Assembly (NCBI RefSeq): GCF_016906535.1
Contig: NC_057378.1
Span: 1,984,001-2,048,000 of the forward strand
Length of the DNA: 64,000 nt
DNA from: Rhizoctonia solani
Taxonomy: Eukaryota > Basidiomycota > Agaricomycetes > Cantharellales > Ceratobasidiaceae
Direction of reading: 5' to 3'
A program made the translations under genes and the position numbers. The notes below the pieces were generated by a model, which worked only from the letters and a program-made list of their open reading frames with translations, ran no database searches and had not been told where the DNA came from. Positions 1 through 15,070 of this stretch are shown one piece after another (the stretch's first letter is position 1; every line of letters starts with the position of its first letter).

Positions 1-2282
1 GATAAAACTCACTTCCGAATCGATTCTAACCGCACTGAATTGAAAGAATCAATCACGTACTGTTTTATTGCAGGCTCCTTGCTGCTTTCCGGCACATCAC
101 GATATTTCCTCTTTGCAGAGCCCATCTGACATAATACTTATTGTAAGAAACACTTGGCCTCATTGAGCTATTGTGGCCGTGCATATAACCCGTTACTCAT
201 CACGTGCTGGACCTCCAAGCTGGCAGTGTTTGGTGAACTACTTTTTTTCGAGGAGTACACTACATAAGATATATATCTACAGATCTGAAAGAGATTTCTA
301 CACAAACGTTCCGTAGAAAAAGTTCCAAAATCGCATTAAAAGGAGAGAAAATTTGGACTTACCATCAGAAGCGGGCGGGAGTTGGCCATTTCTGATAAGC
401 GCCAAAGTTAGGTAGTGGTGGATTGCTGATACTTCCTTTACGGGTTTATGCGGACCACATGCCAAGCACAAAATACAGTGGAATGGAACTTTAAAGAACC
501 AGATAAAGACTATATTATTCAATTTTTGCCCTCCTTTGTATTCGTGGATTTAGCCCACTTATGAGTAACAATATGGAAGGTCTTCCACCACCCTCGCCAA
601 ACCTTACACTTATGATGACTCAAAACAAATAAATACTTTTCCATTCATATCCAACAAGTACGCCAACTTCTCTAGATTGATTTGGTCTGTACGCCACTCG
701 ATATGCCCCAGGTGTAGCACCTGAAACATCTGACAAAGCTGAAAGCTCGTCGAGTGCTATTTCTTCGGTAATTTCAGCTCCAAAATACAATAATACAATC
801 CACTCAACCGCGCTGTCCGTTGCCCACCACAATTCTACGACGATGACTTTGTCACCTCCACCCCTACCCCCTTTGAATTTACCTTGCTTTATCATTCGTA
901 TCCAGAGTCAGAATCAATACTAGGTCAGCTCTGGGACCACTCGCCTTGGATGTTTTGACAGCTCCCTATAATCATAAGTGACTGATTGACGACGACAAGA
1001 AAGTATTCACTCATCAATTGGTACAGCATCCTCGGTTGAAGCCGAGCGCACTTTTTCAGGTGGTCGCATGTCATTCGATTACCGCCAGCACCGCACAAGT
1101 TTAGCGACATTCCGTTCAAAAATAGTCGTCGCCTGGTTTGGGACACCGCTTCCAGATGTGGGCGAGGCGATTGATATGATTCAGGGTAAAGGCGAGACCT
1201 AGAGGCCGGTGGAGATCGATTGAGCGAGATTCAGGGCATTGCTTGAGTTCAAAATTTGGGATGGGTTTTATTTTTTACGTTGATTGAATAAAATCTTTCT
1301 CTATATTATCCGAGCTTAGGCTTTTCTCCCCAATCAAAAACCAAGTCAATGATACATCTTGATTATATATATAAACTGGTCAACTCCGCATTAATTCAAG
1401 ACAGATGATCAACTGCAGGTAGGCTATACTCGCTGAGCCAGCAAGTTTGATTATACCAGTATTATACCCGACCCGAGGCTGATTAAGCAACCCATATGCT
1501 TGTTGGGTGGTTGCTACAGGTCACTGCAGGTCACACTCGTTTCAGCCCCTACCGTTCACTCATTACTTGCGAGACCTTTTGTGCAGATCGCTACATTCAC
1601 CTATCCACCTAACGGAATTCAATACCTAGTTGCTCGTTCTCTAGAGATTATTAAAATATGCTTCCGCTTGTAAATAACGTGCAGTATCAAGATTGGTGCC
1701 ATCGTGAGTGACAAAGTTGAGCTGGATGATTGTTTGAAGCCTTTAATCTTATTCACAGCGAACCATCAAAAAGCTGAGTTTTCCGACGCAAAAGTCGTAC
1801 TTGATATGCGGACTGCCGGCAAAATCCAGCAACTGCTTTCATGGGTCCACATCTTCAGCGCATCCCCGTATACTGTTGAGATATAGGCTCGGTGTTTCTT
1901 GGTCCGCATCTACTATATCCTGGAGGTTCAATGTGATTTAAAGGAGCTCGTGCCATCAAACTAATACCGCTGGTGGTTGCATCAGCACATTAGGTTTTTG
2001 TGGAGGAATACAGTCGCCTTTGAATGAAGTAAAGGATGGAATATAACCGTTCAGTAGATTATACTACACAACTGTGAACATCTACAGAAGCACTTGGGTT
2101 CCATACTCTTCTCTCACTTCTTGTGCATCATCTATATATGTCGTTCATGAGAACAAATCACTGAAGGGCCCACGAAGGATCGCACCTTCCCATAAATACC
2201 GGAAATCCAATTCATGACTGTCCTTCATTTAAAATACCCTTTAGTATCACGTGATCATTGGTTACTTATTTTTGACTTCATT
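1..2282. other. Upstream region, no confident gene
   Basis: No product could be recognised here. On the minus strand two short open stretches (925-1146 and 620-895) have protein-like composition. The second is rich in hydrophobic and acidic residues and could be an exon of a gene transcribed away from RIX7. No conserved motif or convincing splice chain joins them. The stretch 1150-2200 has only short stop-bounded frames and looks like intergenic or promoter sequence. Homology search of the two minus-strand stretches would settle it. Confidence 0.3.
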
Positions 2283-5141
<2,859 letters not shown>

Positions 5142-5933
5142 GATGGCGGAGTTGCTGTGGGATAAATCTGAGCGCATTATTTGATTGTACGGTTGGTGTG
5201 TAAAAGGTGAGCGGGTGCTTTGCTGTGAGCTCAATTATACTATCGCTATATGATGAACACAACGGTTCCCTATTATACGACGTTCTCTTGGAGCTCATGG
5301 GGAAATTCCCGGGTTTGGCTGACACTTGTTTATGTCTGATTATTGATTTTAGATTTCGGCGGCTAACCATCATCTCATATAGGTGGCTAAACTAAAAATA
5401 ACTGGCGGACATCTTATTCGCGTATTATATGTCCGAAGAGACGGGACGCGGGGCTGTGTCTGTCATATCTTTCCATGCTGCCAGATAATGCTTGATTGTG
5501 ATGTTATCTTCGATTATATGAATCAAGACACTTGCTAAGGTCGAAATACCTGCTTGGGCTATTGAAATTTGGTGGGTGGCCAAGCCTGACGATAATCGAA
5601 CCGAGTGGGGGACGGGAGCAGTGAAAGACACCAAGAGAGAGCGACAGATCACGCGACGGAAGATTTTGAATAGATGAAAAGGCGGGTGGGAATAGAGAAG
5701 AAACAAGAAAGTGCGATGAGGCGCCGAATGCGCTGTGGAGAAATGGTCGATTGAGTAATTGACAATCATGTGTTCGAAAAAACGGTAATCACGTGACTAC
5801 ATAACACTGCAAGCTCCGATACACAGCCCCTATAAGAGTTTAAAATGGCATGCTAAAAAACCTCCTCCGCCACCCTTGGGTTATAATTAACAACTCAGTA
5901 AAAAAGCGCGACAGACTTTCTTGCCGTGTCCTA
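5142..5933. other. Intergenic, 3' of RIX7
   Basis: Nothing coding is recognised. The proximal part is presumably the RIX7 3' UTR and terminator. CACGTGA at about 5790 and a TATA-like CCTATAAGAG near 5827 precede the candidate small gene at 5934. Confidence 0.4.
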
Positions 5934-6107
5934 ATGTCTACGCGGCCGCAGGGCGTTGGTGCGGTGAGTTAATCCGACGCTTCTCCATATTTTCGGTGTG
6001 AATTAGAACATCTACTCCAACCAGGTAGCCAGGAGACCAGTGCGGGGGATCTTCGGTTACCTTAAAACTATCAACTTCGCCTGGTCAACTGAGATCCAAC
6101 CACTTTG
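5934..6107 (+). CDS. Candidate very small spliced gene, 3' end unresolved
   Basis: ATG at 5934 opens a 10-codon exon (5934-5963) followed by a good donor GTGAGT. An acceptor ending CCAG at 6024 opens a second exon (6025-6107) in phase, ending at GTAGGT. The combined peptide is small and basic, then aromatic, with the core FGYLKTINFAWSTEIQPL. This resembles a short mitochondrial or membrane-associated polypeptide, but I do not recognise the family. The third exon is ambiguous: acceptors near 6170-6190 give either an immediate stop or a short acidic tail ending DGDEE. A TATA-like element lies about 105 bp upstream. It could be chance splicing signals; the moderate protein-like quality of exon 2 is the main support. 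Confidence 0.25.
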
Positions 6108-6986
6108 GTAGGTCCCAAAATAGCCTCGTTTTGCCTAAACGATCAACCGATCCATGCCTACCCAAAGACGTGGCATGGAGCGGCAAAAGTGATGGCGATG
6201 AAGAGTAGTGGAATGAGGTACTTCTAGTAGTAGAAGTGTTGGCCCTTGACAGAATTAACCTGAATATACAGCAAGTGAATACCTTTCATTAATTGCCAAA
6301 ATCAACCGTTCTAACCCAAGTCAGGTACCTAGTAGTATGACCAATCAGTCCTATAGCATATAGAAATGCAACCAGGACAACGCGAGGACGTTATGTGTTT
6401 GGCTGTGTGCAACATCAAGAACATCAAATTAATGAGATCATTTGAAACGACCTTCGCCCTGGAGACAGATCTATAATTAATTCAACTTTGGTGTTCAAGG
6501 GGCAAATCCGAATCCACAACTATTATTTATCGATCTTTTATTGTATGTACTTGTCTCTGATTCCTCAATTACAACCTATGCCTTGTGTATTTAATTTTTC
6601 TTTTAAGCTTTTCGATACTTAAGTTTCGGATAATGGTTGCGTTGGGCCACTCTTTACCCAGCATTACTCATAAACCGTTTCGTCACTTTTCGCAGGTTAT
6701 GTTCAAATGAACTGGCGTCAACGAATCTTATTTGTAATTCTATCGGAAGATGTTGATTCACCCCTTGGATTCTCAGCCATGACTGTTGTCATGTGTCCTT
6801 GGGTGACTGGATTGAGAGGCGCCAGTGTGTGTCATTCAACTTCTGATGCTAATTATTCTGCCAACGGTTACCGGGATGTACGCAAAGTCGAGCTTCTGCA
6901 CGAAAGTAGGCCGCGCAACAGTCACGGGTTTCCCATCGCGGAGTAATGTCGTACGGAGAGAGGATAATCTCATATGCGTGGCCTGC
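6108..6986. other. Intergenic region upstream of CE1 esterase
   Basis: Apart from possible last-exon sequence of the small gene up to about 6210, I see no supported gene. A short plus-strand frame at 6707-6946 has no recognisable content. Confidence 0.4.
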
Positions 6987-6994
6987 TATAAAAG
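6987..6994 (+). promoter_or_regulatory. TATA box of CE1 esterase
   Basis: TATAAAAG lies 51-58 bp upstream of the ATG at 7045, a plausible spacing for a compact fungal promoter. Confidence 0.55.
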
Positions 6995-7044
6995 AATCTT
7001 TCGTCTCCTTGTCAGCTCACTAACAACCTACTTCTGCTTTCACC

Positions 7045-8036
7045 ATGCGCCCAACATACCATCTAGCTGCTTGCCTTACCCTGTTGGCTAGTGTTGTAAC
7101 GACCACGGCGGCACCGCAAAACGTTACTCACTCCACAATCCAACCAGTCACGCGTGCCAATATCCCCCGCGGAGTCTTAACCAAGGTATACCTCACATTC
7201 GATATGTGCTCAGAGCTATAGTTCACCAATATTTTCAGATTACGAACTTTGGCACTAACCCTACAAACGTAGAAAACTTTGTTTACATTCCCCAAAACCT
7301 CAAGTCCAAGCCGGGCCTCCTGACGGCCATTCATTACTGCAGTGGTACAGCCCAAGCCTATTATTCAGGCACTCAGTACAAGCAGCTTGCCGACCAATAT
7401 GGCTTTATTGTCTTGTACCCCGATGCGCCTGATAGCGGAGGGTGCTGGGATGTCCATAGTACCCAGACACTTACTCATAACGCCGGCGGAGACTCTCTCG
7501 GGATCGCCAGCGGTATCCGGTATCTGATCAGCCAGTATAACGTTGATACCAACAAGGTCTTTGCTACCGGCTCATCGTCTGGAGCGATGATGACCAACGT
7601 CCTCGCGGGTGCTTATCCTGACTTGATCCGCGCCGGTGCTGCATTCGCGGGCGTCCCGTACGGTTGTTTCGCTGGTGCGGGCATGTGGAATAGCCAATGT
7701 GCTCAGGGCAAACTCATAAAGACTGCTCAACAATGGGGTGATCAGGCTCGGACCGGCTTCCCCGGCTATACTGGCCCTCGGCCCAAGATGCAGCTTTGGC
7801 ATGGCTCCGCCGACACGACCCTCTACACTCAGAACTTTTACGAGGAGATCAAGCAATGGACAAACGTTTTTGGCGTTAGTCAGAATCCCACTTCCACCAC
7901 TCAAAACTGGCCCCGTTCAGGCTGGACTAGGACAGACTATGGCCCTAATGTTCAAGCCGTCCTTGCCAGCGGCGTTACTCACGACCTCCCGATCCAGGCT
8001 AGCCAGGTTATTCAGTGGATGGGCTTGAACAACTAA
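7045..8036 (+). CDS. Secreted CE1 carbohydrate esterase (acetylxylan/feruloyl esterase)
   Basis: Extracellular alpha/beta-hydrolase of carbohydrate esterase family 1, expected to remove acetyl or feruloyl groups from plant xylan. Two exons (7045-7185 and 7239-8036) with a 53-bp phase-0 intron give 312 residues. The N-terminus is a signal peptide (about 1-21: charged start, hydrophobic core, then TTAAPQ). The hydrolase core begins NFGTNPTNVENFVYIP. The nucleophile is Ser160 in GSSSG, followed by AGAAFAGVPYGC. The acid is probably Asp239 in HGSADTTLY and the base His295 in GVTHDLP. Length matches a catalytic domain alone, and no carbohydrate-binding module is present. Sequence alone does not separate acetylxylan esterase, feruloyl esterase and PHB-depolymerase-like members. 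The nearest neighbour downstream is a transposon block. Confidence 0.9.
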
Positions 8037-8392
8037 TTTTTGCCCGACATGTATGCTGCACTGTACCGTCACTTTCTTACACACATGAATAGGCCATTGT
8101 ATGTAATTAGTACACCTTGATCTCATAGTGCGCCTTTTGTTTCTTCTCGTGTCGGAGTGTTGCAATACCTATTTGGACCATTCAAGAACGCACACAAAAG
8201 GACATCAGCGATGCCCTAGGATAGGTGGTATGGGATAATACTACTACTTATATGCAACAGCATGGTTCACAAACGAGGTTGCGAGTAATCTTCGAGCTTG
8301 ATTTATTGACTATAAGGGTTCGCGATAATCGTATGTTAATTCACATTATATGCGTTACCCTTATATTACACCGTTATGCTCGTATACCGCTT
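8037..8392. other. Intergenic, 3' of CE1 esterase
   Basis: AT-rich non-coding sequence, presumably 3' UTR and terminator. I see no gene or repeat in it before the solo LTR at 8393. Confidence 0.4.
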
Positions 8393-8575
8393 TGTTGAAA
8401 TATTAGTGTCACAACTCGAATACCCGTATGCGTGTCCACGTGATGCGTTTGGATTTGTTTGGATTGTTTGTGTATATGCTCACCGAAAATTTGCTTGTAA
8501 AATCTCAGTTCGCTACATCATTGCTGAAGCTGAGATACATTTACATTTAGCTCCGACTTTCCTGCGCTATCAACA
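8393..8575 (+). repeat. Solo Copia-type LTR with TSD CGCTT
   Basis: Begins TGTTGAAA and ends TATCAACA, flanked by the perfect 5-bp repeat CGCTT at 8388-8392 and 8576-8580. Reverse-complementing the LTRs at 15071-15359 and 28800-28989 shows clear homology along its length (shared CGTGTCCACGTGA, TATATGCTCA, GAAGCTGAG). It is therefore a diverged LTR of the same Copia lineage in opposite orientation, left after LTR-LTR recombination. Confidence 0.8.
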
Positions 8576-8902
8576 CGCTTTATCTCCCAATCATGTTTGG
8601 ACTTCATTTGATTAATAACTATATACACTCATTTGGCTGATTCTGTTTACGTATGCATCATGCCCGGACACCTTATTAGGTCCAGGGCCACTCTCATATC
8701 TCCCCCCGTCTTTAACTTTGACTACAAGATTGAGTGTATTACGGCCTATCATTCAACGCGACTACGCCGCGTGTTAAGTCTATGTACATCCAATAAGTAA
8801 AGACCTTACATTGACCTGCCAATTCTGAAAAGATTGGCAACTAACTGAGGGCTACTAATGAATTTATTCGGCACGTTGATTGTATTGGATATGCCAAAGT
8901 GC
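8430..8902 (+). repeat. Left copy of the long duplication flanking the LINE
   Basis: From GCGTGTCCAC to GCCAAAGTGC this segment reappears downstream of the LINE poly(A) as 14878-15070, continuing after the Copia insertion at 28995-29082. It contains most of the solo LTR plus its 3' flank. The left copy has about 190 bp (roughly 8646-8830) that the right copy lacks. Beyond both ends the two copies differ, as expected of a target-site duplication. Confidence 0.75.
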
Positions 8903-8969
8903 CATTGAGCAACTGCCGGAACATACGTTGGACAATGGTAGCCAAGCCGGCACTCCCAGAAGTGTTGCA

Positions 8970-10620
8970 ATGGATCTGACAGAGGACTTACGCCCAATGT
9001 CAATCACCCCCAAAACTAACCGCGCTAGACATGTCTGCAGAAACACCCCCATGCACAATTTCTCATGGAACCCAGAAGATCAATACTGGCTTGACTGCCT
9101 AGAAGATGGGCATACCCAGATGACAAGGCACTACAATGCGCTATCAAGTATTCCCAAATCACAGCAAAAGTCATCAGGTCAATTATCAACAACAGAGTCA
9201 CTCAAGACAAAACCCCCGACAAGCAAAATTCAACAATCAAATTCCTCAAGGACATTGCTAAAATCAGCAAAAGCACCTTCAATCATGCAGACCGCACAAG
9301 CCACATATACCCCCAATGCATTTGAGAAGGAAAACCATGAAAACCAAACCAACCACAAACCTGGCAGACAACAAAGTAATGGAGACCAACATTGAACCAG
9401 ACTGGGATAACTCCAAACCCAGAAAGGGATGGGGACAAGGCATAACCCACTCAAAACGTTCTAACCCCTTTGCCAACTTCAACCCAGCCACGGGAGGATT
9501 CACCAATGCCAACCCTAACACATCAACCACCTCAAACCCCAACAATCTAATCCTTAACCAAATTCTCAAGAAGCTGGAACAACTCAACAATATCAACACC
9601 CAGCTGAGCAGGCTCAAAGGTACAAAACCGCAGGCTAAACCTGCACACACAAGCCAGCCAGCTGCCACCCCCAGGCCCAAGCCCACTCAAAACACAAGCA
9701 ACCCCACAAACGTCAGCTGGGCCAATGTTGCAGCCAAGGCTAACACCAAAGCTCCAGAAGTCAAAGCTTCTAACATTGCGGCTGCCATCAAGAGGGATAT
9801 CTTGAAGCCCTCACCCACACAGAGCAACAACAGGAATTTTGTTGTTTGCTTTAAAACCTTACCTGTCACCCAACCAAACCCCAAAAGCATCTTTGTGTCC
9901 ATGCAAGAATGCCTTGATGCCGCTAACAGAACGCTCAGCAAAGGCAGACTCACCCAAGTCCGCTGGACACTCAAGGCAAGTCTCCATCTCTCATTCTCCA
10001 ATTCTGCTTCCATTACAGCAATCAAAAACACCATACCGCTACTCATGGACAAACTCAAGATGCCTGAGTACAAGTTTGGCCCCAAAGTCCCTTGGAGCTG
10101 TTTGGTAGTCACCAACGTCCCCACTGGGATGGGAGGGCCTGCGCAACGCATGCGCAACCGTGACAAACTTACACAGCTGCTACGGGACTTGTTCCCCAAG
10201 GAAGCCAAATTTGGCAACCTCAAAATAACCCTTGCACCAGATTGGCTTGCAGACCCCGCGCATCTCCAAGCTGAGGGATGTCAGGCCTCTACAGTGTCAT
10301 TTGCATTTGAGGACACAGGGGGCATCACCTCAAGCCGCCTACTCACTAATCCACAACTATTCATCTACGGACAACAATGCAAAATCAAGAAGTTCAACCC
10401 CAAACCTCTACTACAAGTCTGCTCAAAATGCGTGAGGTACAGACACCCAAGTGCCAATGCCGCACCAAGAAACCCCAGTGCCACAAATGCGGACGCAATA
10501 ACCACTTGACCAAAGAACATAACGCTGATAACTGTCCCCAAAGCATCCAAGACAGCAAGGGCAACCCATGCAAATGTGATACTGCATGTCATGCGGCCTA
10601 CACGGTCACCAATTTAACAC
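8970..10620 (+). pseudogene. LINE ORF1 (gag-like, zinc knuckle), frameshifted
   Basis: ORF1 is read in three pieces. An N-terminal frame runs from 8970 to 9395, the main frame from about 9316 to 10440, and a third frame after about 10430 carries the zinc knuckle (CHKCGRNNHLTKEHNADNC). The middle is rich in Asn, Pro, Thr and Lys and contains SWANVAAKA, typical of nucleic-acid chaperone ORF1 proteins. At least two frame changes mean no intact protein is made. The product would bind LINE RNA in the RNP. Confidence 0.75.
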
Positions 10621-10689
10621 CCCCAAGTGCCCCAAGATGTTGGAGTTCCGCCGCCCTATCACGCAAATCATTGCAAGCCGGTCAACAGG

Positions 10690-13600
10690 TGTTAATGCCT
10701 GAACACCACATACTCCAACTTAATGTTGCGGGGTGCAACCCAAGAATGCACGCACTCCTCAACAAACCGCTGTATGAGTATTTTGATATATTTATTCTCC
10801 AAGATATTTGGTGGGGCCGTATTGGCTCCCAAAAAGACACTAACCCCAATAAACAGAATATTTATGGCACTGTTGCCTCTACTAACTTCTTATGTATCAT
10901 TCCCCCAGGTTTCAACTCTGTCAAGGGGCCAGGGGTAGCCATATATATACGCAACAACCACAACATTCACCCTCAATTCTCCAACATCTCACCCATCCAT
11001 AAAGACATACTAGCGGTGGACCTCAAACTACACAACTCTCTGGTAACCATCATCAACTGCTACCCCCACGGCAAGAGCCTCAAAGACACAGTAGACGCCA
11101 TCACCAACATCAACATCCCCATGGACAGACCATGCATAATGGCCAGGGACTTCAACCTACACCACCCCAAGTGGGCCCTTGCAGGCTCCAAGTGGGAACA
11201 ACACCGGCCCAATGCCCAAGAAAGGATGTTTAAGGCTTACACTGAGTACCAGGACCTACACGTCCTCAACCACTTATCCCTTCCCACCCACATTGTCCCC
11301 AAATCTCCTACCTCCAATGCCATAATAGATCTTACACTCCTTAACAGCCAAGCTGTGGACGCGTGGCCAAACCTCAATTGGGAGGTAGAAGCCCAGTCCT
11401 CCAGCAAGTCCTTAGGGTCAGATCATATGGCCATCACATGGACCATAGGCCCACACAATCAAGCCAAGTCTGTTGGGGTCATGGAACCGTCCCCCAGACA
11501 CCTTATAGATACCAGCCGCCAAAAGAAGTGGACCCAAGAATACATGCGGCAAGTCCAGAAGAACCCCCCCCTACAGATCCCTTGGTAGCCAAAGACGCCA
11601 ATAGGATGACCTCTACAATCCTAGAAGCCATGTCAAACGCTACCCACCTTGTCATGCCACTCCCCCTGTGTCAAAAGAAGGCTGGCCCAGTTAGATCCCC
11701 ATGGTGGACAGACAAGTGCTCTGAGGCGGTCCATAACCTCAAACACAACCCTGACCAAAAACCAAGGGAACAGCTGAGAGCTGCCTTACAAGGAGCCATC
11801 AGAAGGGCCAGAAAAAGCCAAGGGGACAAGATCTTGGCAGAGATCTCCACCCAATGCGTTTTCAATGTCCTGAAATGGTACCAGGGGAAACAGTGTTCCA
11901 TCATCCCCCCATCTGTCACCCATCTCTAGACATCACAGCCACACACCCACACAACAAAGCTAAACACCTAGGCCTACAATTCTTCCCACAAGTCAACTCC
12001 CCTCACGTGACGTTAGAACCACTTGGCCTCAAGAGCACCCCACAAAGGCCACACCAACCCATTACCTCAGCAGAAGTCAGATCCGTGCTTGAACTCACAT
12101 CCAACCGTTCTGCCCCAGGCGCTTTTGGATCCAACTACCAACTACTCAAGTGGGCCTTCAACGCCTCCCCAGATATCTTTGTCAGACTATTCAACCTATG
12201 TCTAGAGATTGGTTATCACCCCACCGCCCTTTGTAATTGTATCATTGCCCCCATCCCCAAACCCAACTGCGCCAACATGTCCACCCCTAAGAACTACCAT
12301 CCTATTGCCTTACTAGAGACACTATCCAAATTACTTGAGAAAGTTGTCACTGCAAGGCTTTTACACAAGGCGGGGAACACAACCTGATCCCCCAAGCTCA
12401 GTTTGGAGGCAAGGACATCACCTCCTGTACAGATGCTGGGTTATGCATGGTACACAACATCTGCACAGCATGGAAGTCCAACAAGGCAGCATCCCTATTG
12501 ACGTTAGACGTGTCAGGCTACTTCAACAACGTTGACCATGCTTGTCTGATCTACACCCTAGATTGCCTTGGTTACTCAAATAACATTTGCAATTGGCTGC
12601 AATCTTACCTAAGCAACCGCACAGCCCAATTTTGCATTGATGGCATTCTATGCCCACACTTCCAACTGCTGGACGTTGGCATCCCCCAGGGCTCCCCACT
12701 ATCCCCTGTCCTATCTTTGCTATACTCCATCCCTCTTCTCCTTGCTTCCATAGATCTTCAAGCTCACTTGTTTGCTTACATAGACAATTTCACAATCCTT
12801 GCCTACAGTCATTCACATCAAGAAAACATCAATGTCATCACCAATGTCATCAAGAACATCAATCAAGTTGCTATCAAGCTAGGCCTAGAATTTGAATTAC
12901 CTAAGTCTGACCTCATCCATTTCATTTGTTCTCCTAAAACTCCTCATTCCAATCCATCACTAACCTTTTCCCACTCCGGTACAGATACTACCATCAGTCC
13001 AAAAGATGTTGTTAGATGGCTGGGATTCTTTCTGGACAGGAGGCTCAATTTCAAGGAGCACATCCAAACCATGGCCATCAAAGCCAAAGCCACCCTGGCT
13101 GGTTTGCAAATGCTAGCCAACTCCCAGAATGGACTCTCAGTATGTCACACACGCATCTTGTTTAAGGCTAGTGTCACCCCAATCTTGACCTATGGGCTCC
13201 CTCTGTGGTTTCATGGGCGTAGGCAATTGTTGTTGCTTGAACCACTTAGGAAAGTCCAGAATCAAGGTTTGAGGTGGATACTTGGTGCCTTCCAAACCAC
13301 TCCTTCCAGATGCATGGAACACCTTGCTTCCATACCCCCCCTTCACATTGCCTGCCTTAGAATTGTTGAGAACCTTGCTAGAAAACTCAAACCCATACCT
13401 GCACTTGCCAAAGTTGCGCATAGACTACCGCTGGAATGGGACTTGTCCACAGAGCTCCAACACAATCCCAAATCCCCCATTACCTTTGCGGCGTCACTCT
13501 CACACCCAGACATTGAGTTCATCACACCGTACCTTGTTCACCCATCCAAACCCAACACACCTTGGCCCAAGCAGCTAGAAATCAAACACAAGTCACCCGC

Positions 13601-14594
13601 CCCCTTGAAGAAAGCTGCCACCAAGATCATCCAGAACAAAATCAACAAAGCCAAAAGCAACCACCTGGGATACACTGTCCATGGGTTCTCAGACGGGCAT
13701 GCTGGAACCCTCAACAGCATCCCCAAGGCCGGCCTAGGCTACATTGTCAAATACAGTCATAAAGTCCTAGCAAGGAACTCACACAGCATTGGCCCCAGAG
13801 CCAACATATACAACGCTGAAATGTTAGGGATTGCCATGTGCCTTAACAGTGCAGTCCGCATAGCCAAGCAGGTTCAGGCAAAGCAAATCATCATATATTG
13901 CAACAACCAGGCAGCTGTCAAAGCCATATCATCATTACACAGACACCCCGCCCAATACGCATCAAGAGCATTCCATCAACACACCCAGCAGTTCCTGGAA
14001 AAAGACACATCCCACCACATCACCGTCAAGTGGCTACCAGGACACACCAAAATCAATGGAAACAAACTTGCAGATGAAGCAGCAAAGGGGAGCAAGATGC
14101 TCCAACCCACCCCTGTATTCAACAGAACCATAACATGGGCAAGAACTAGAGCCACAAAACAAGCCATGTCAAGCTGGGGCAAAGTCTGGAACAAACACAT
14201 CCTATTGCGTCCAGACTTGGGCACTTACATACCACGCCCACCCGCCCTGAAACTACACCCCATATTCAACCAACCCACGTACCCTTGAAACGTCCAATGC
14301 CAACTAGTCCAATTCCTGACCAGACACGGCTTCTATGGGGCGTATAGCGCTTGCTTCCACCCTCATATTGACCCACAATGCCAATGTGGCAAACCATCAC
14401 AAACGCCCAAGCACATGCTCATGTTCTGTCCAGAAACGGAAAAATACAGGCACATCATCACTGACGCATTGCCTGAGCACTCCTGGGAGGAGATCTTTGG
14501 AACACTGCTGGGACTGGAGGCAGTATCTGAGTTCATACTGAAGTCAGGAATCAGAAAGTGTAGAGATCCGCCGGCTGCCGCTCAACCTCTGTAG
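10690..14594 (+). pseudogene. LINE ORF2 (endonuclease-RT-RNase H), broken
   Basis: The APE-type endonuclease starts near 10700. LQLN and SDHMAI are kept, but the usual LQE is LQD and GDFN reads ARDFN. The reverse transcriptase follows with LDVSGYFNNVDH and GIPQGSPLSPVL. The catalytic YxDD box reads YIDN. RNase H (about 13680-14090) keeps SDG, AEMLGIA and a GHTKINGNKLADEAAKG-like end, but the usual DNQ is NNQ. There are three frame changes between about 11360 and 12450. A TGA at 14286-14288 splits off the C-terminal CQCGKPSQTPKHMLMFC knuckle, which continues in the same frame to 14594. Each catalytic change alone could be a sequencing or decay effect; together they show a dead element. Confidence 0.85.
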
Positions 14595-14766
14595 GGCCTT
14601 ACGCCCACGTCCATACGTCCTTACAACCGCTCCATACGCCCTTATGGCCGCCACACTCCAGTCCTTAGGACACATTGTTTATCACGCCCTTATGGCCCCT
14701 GTACATGGCCCCCTGCAGTCATCCCATGCTTACTACCTTGCTTGTTTGTGCCCTTTCTGTTCTGTT

Positions 14767-14789
14767 TCTCTCTCTCTCTCTCTCTCTCT
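14767..14789. repeat. (TC)n microsatellite in LINE 3' UTR
   Basis: About eleven TC units in the 3' UTR, just before the poly(A) tail. Confidence 0.9.
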
Positions 14790-14877
14790 TAGCGTAGTTT
14801 GCCTTGGTTTCTTGTGAGCAGTTTGCCTTGTTTTGCATGTAGCTCCTTAAATATGAATCAAAAAAAAAAAAAAAAAA

Positions 14878-15070
14878 GCGTGTCCACATGATGTGTTTGG
14901 ATTTGTTTGTATTGTTTGTGTATATGCTCACCAAAAATTTACTTGTAAAATCTCAGTTTGCTACTTCATTGCTGAAGCTGAGATACATTTACATTTAGCT
15001 CCAACTTCCTGCGCTATCACACGCTTTATCTCTCAATCCATGTTTGGACTTCATTTGATTAATAACTATA
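14878..15070 (+). repeat. Right copy of the LINE-flanking duplication, first part
   Basis: Starts directly after the LINE poly(A) with GCGTGTCCACATG and matches 8430 onward to ATAACTATA. Most differences from the left copy are CpG to TpG or CpA changes (CACGTG to CACATG, GCGTTT to GTGTTT, CCGAC to CCAAC). It is interrupted at 15070 by the Copia element and resumes after 28994. Confidence 0.75.

Larger units (their letters stand above)
8903..14877 (+). mobile_element. Tad-like non-LTR retrotransposon (LINE), degenerate
   Basis: A nearly full-length LINE of about 6 kb: a gag-like ORF1 with a zinc knuckle, then ORF2 with endonuclease, reverse transcriptase, RNase H and a C-terminal Cys/His knuckle, a 3' UTR and an 18-A tail (14860-14877). 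The order EN-RT-RNase H places it in the Tad/I-type group common in fungi. The 5' boundary is taken where homology with the flanking duplication stops. Frameshifts and a nonsense codon make it non-autonomous. Confidence 0.88.

Noticed and set aside
5425..5769. 114-codon minus-strand frame
   Set aside because: Low similarity to any protein pattern, lies in the 3' flank of RIX7 and has no splice context.
9316..10509. Free-standing Asn/Pro-rich host gene
   Set aside because: Its position before an endonuclease-RT ORF, the zinc knuckle in the next frame and the shared poly(A) tail identify it as LINE ORF1.
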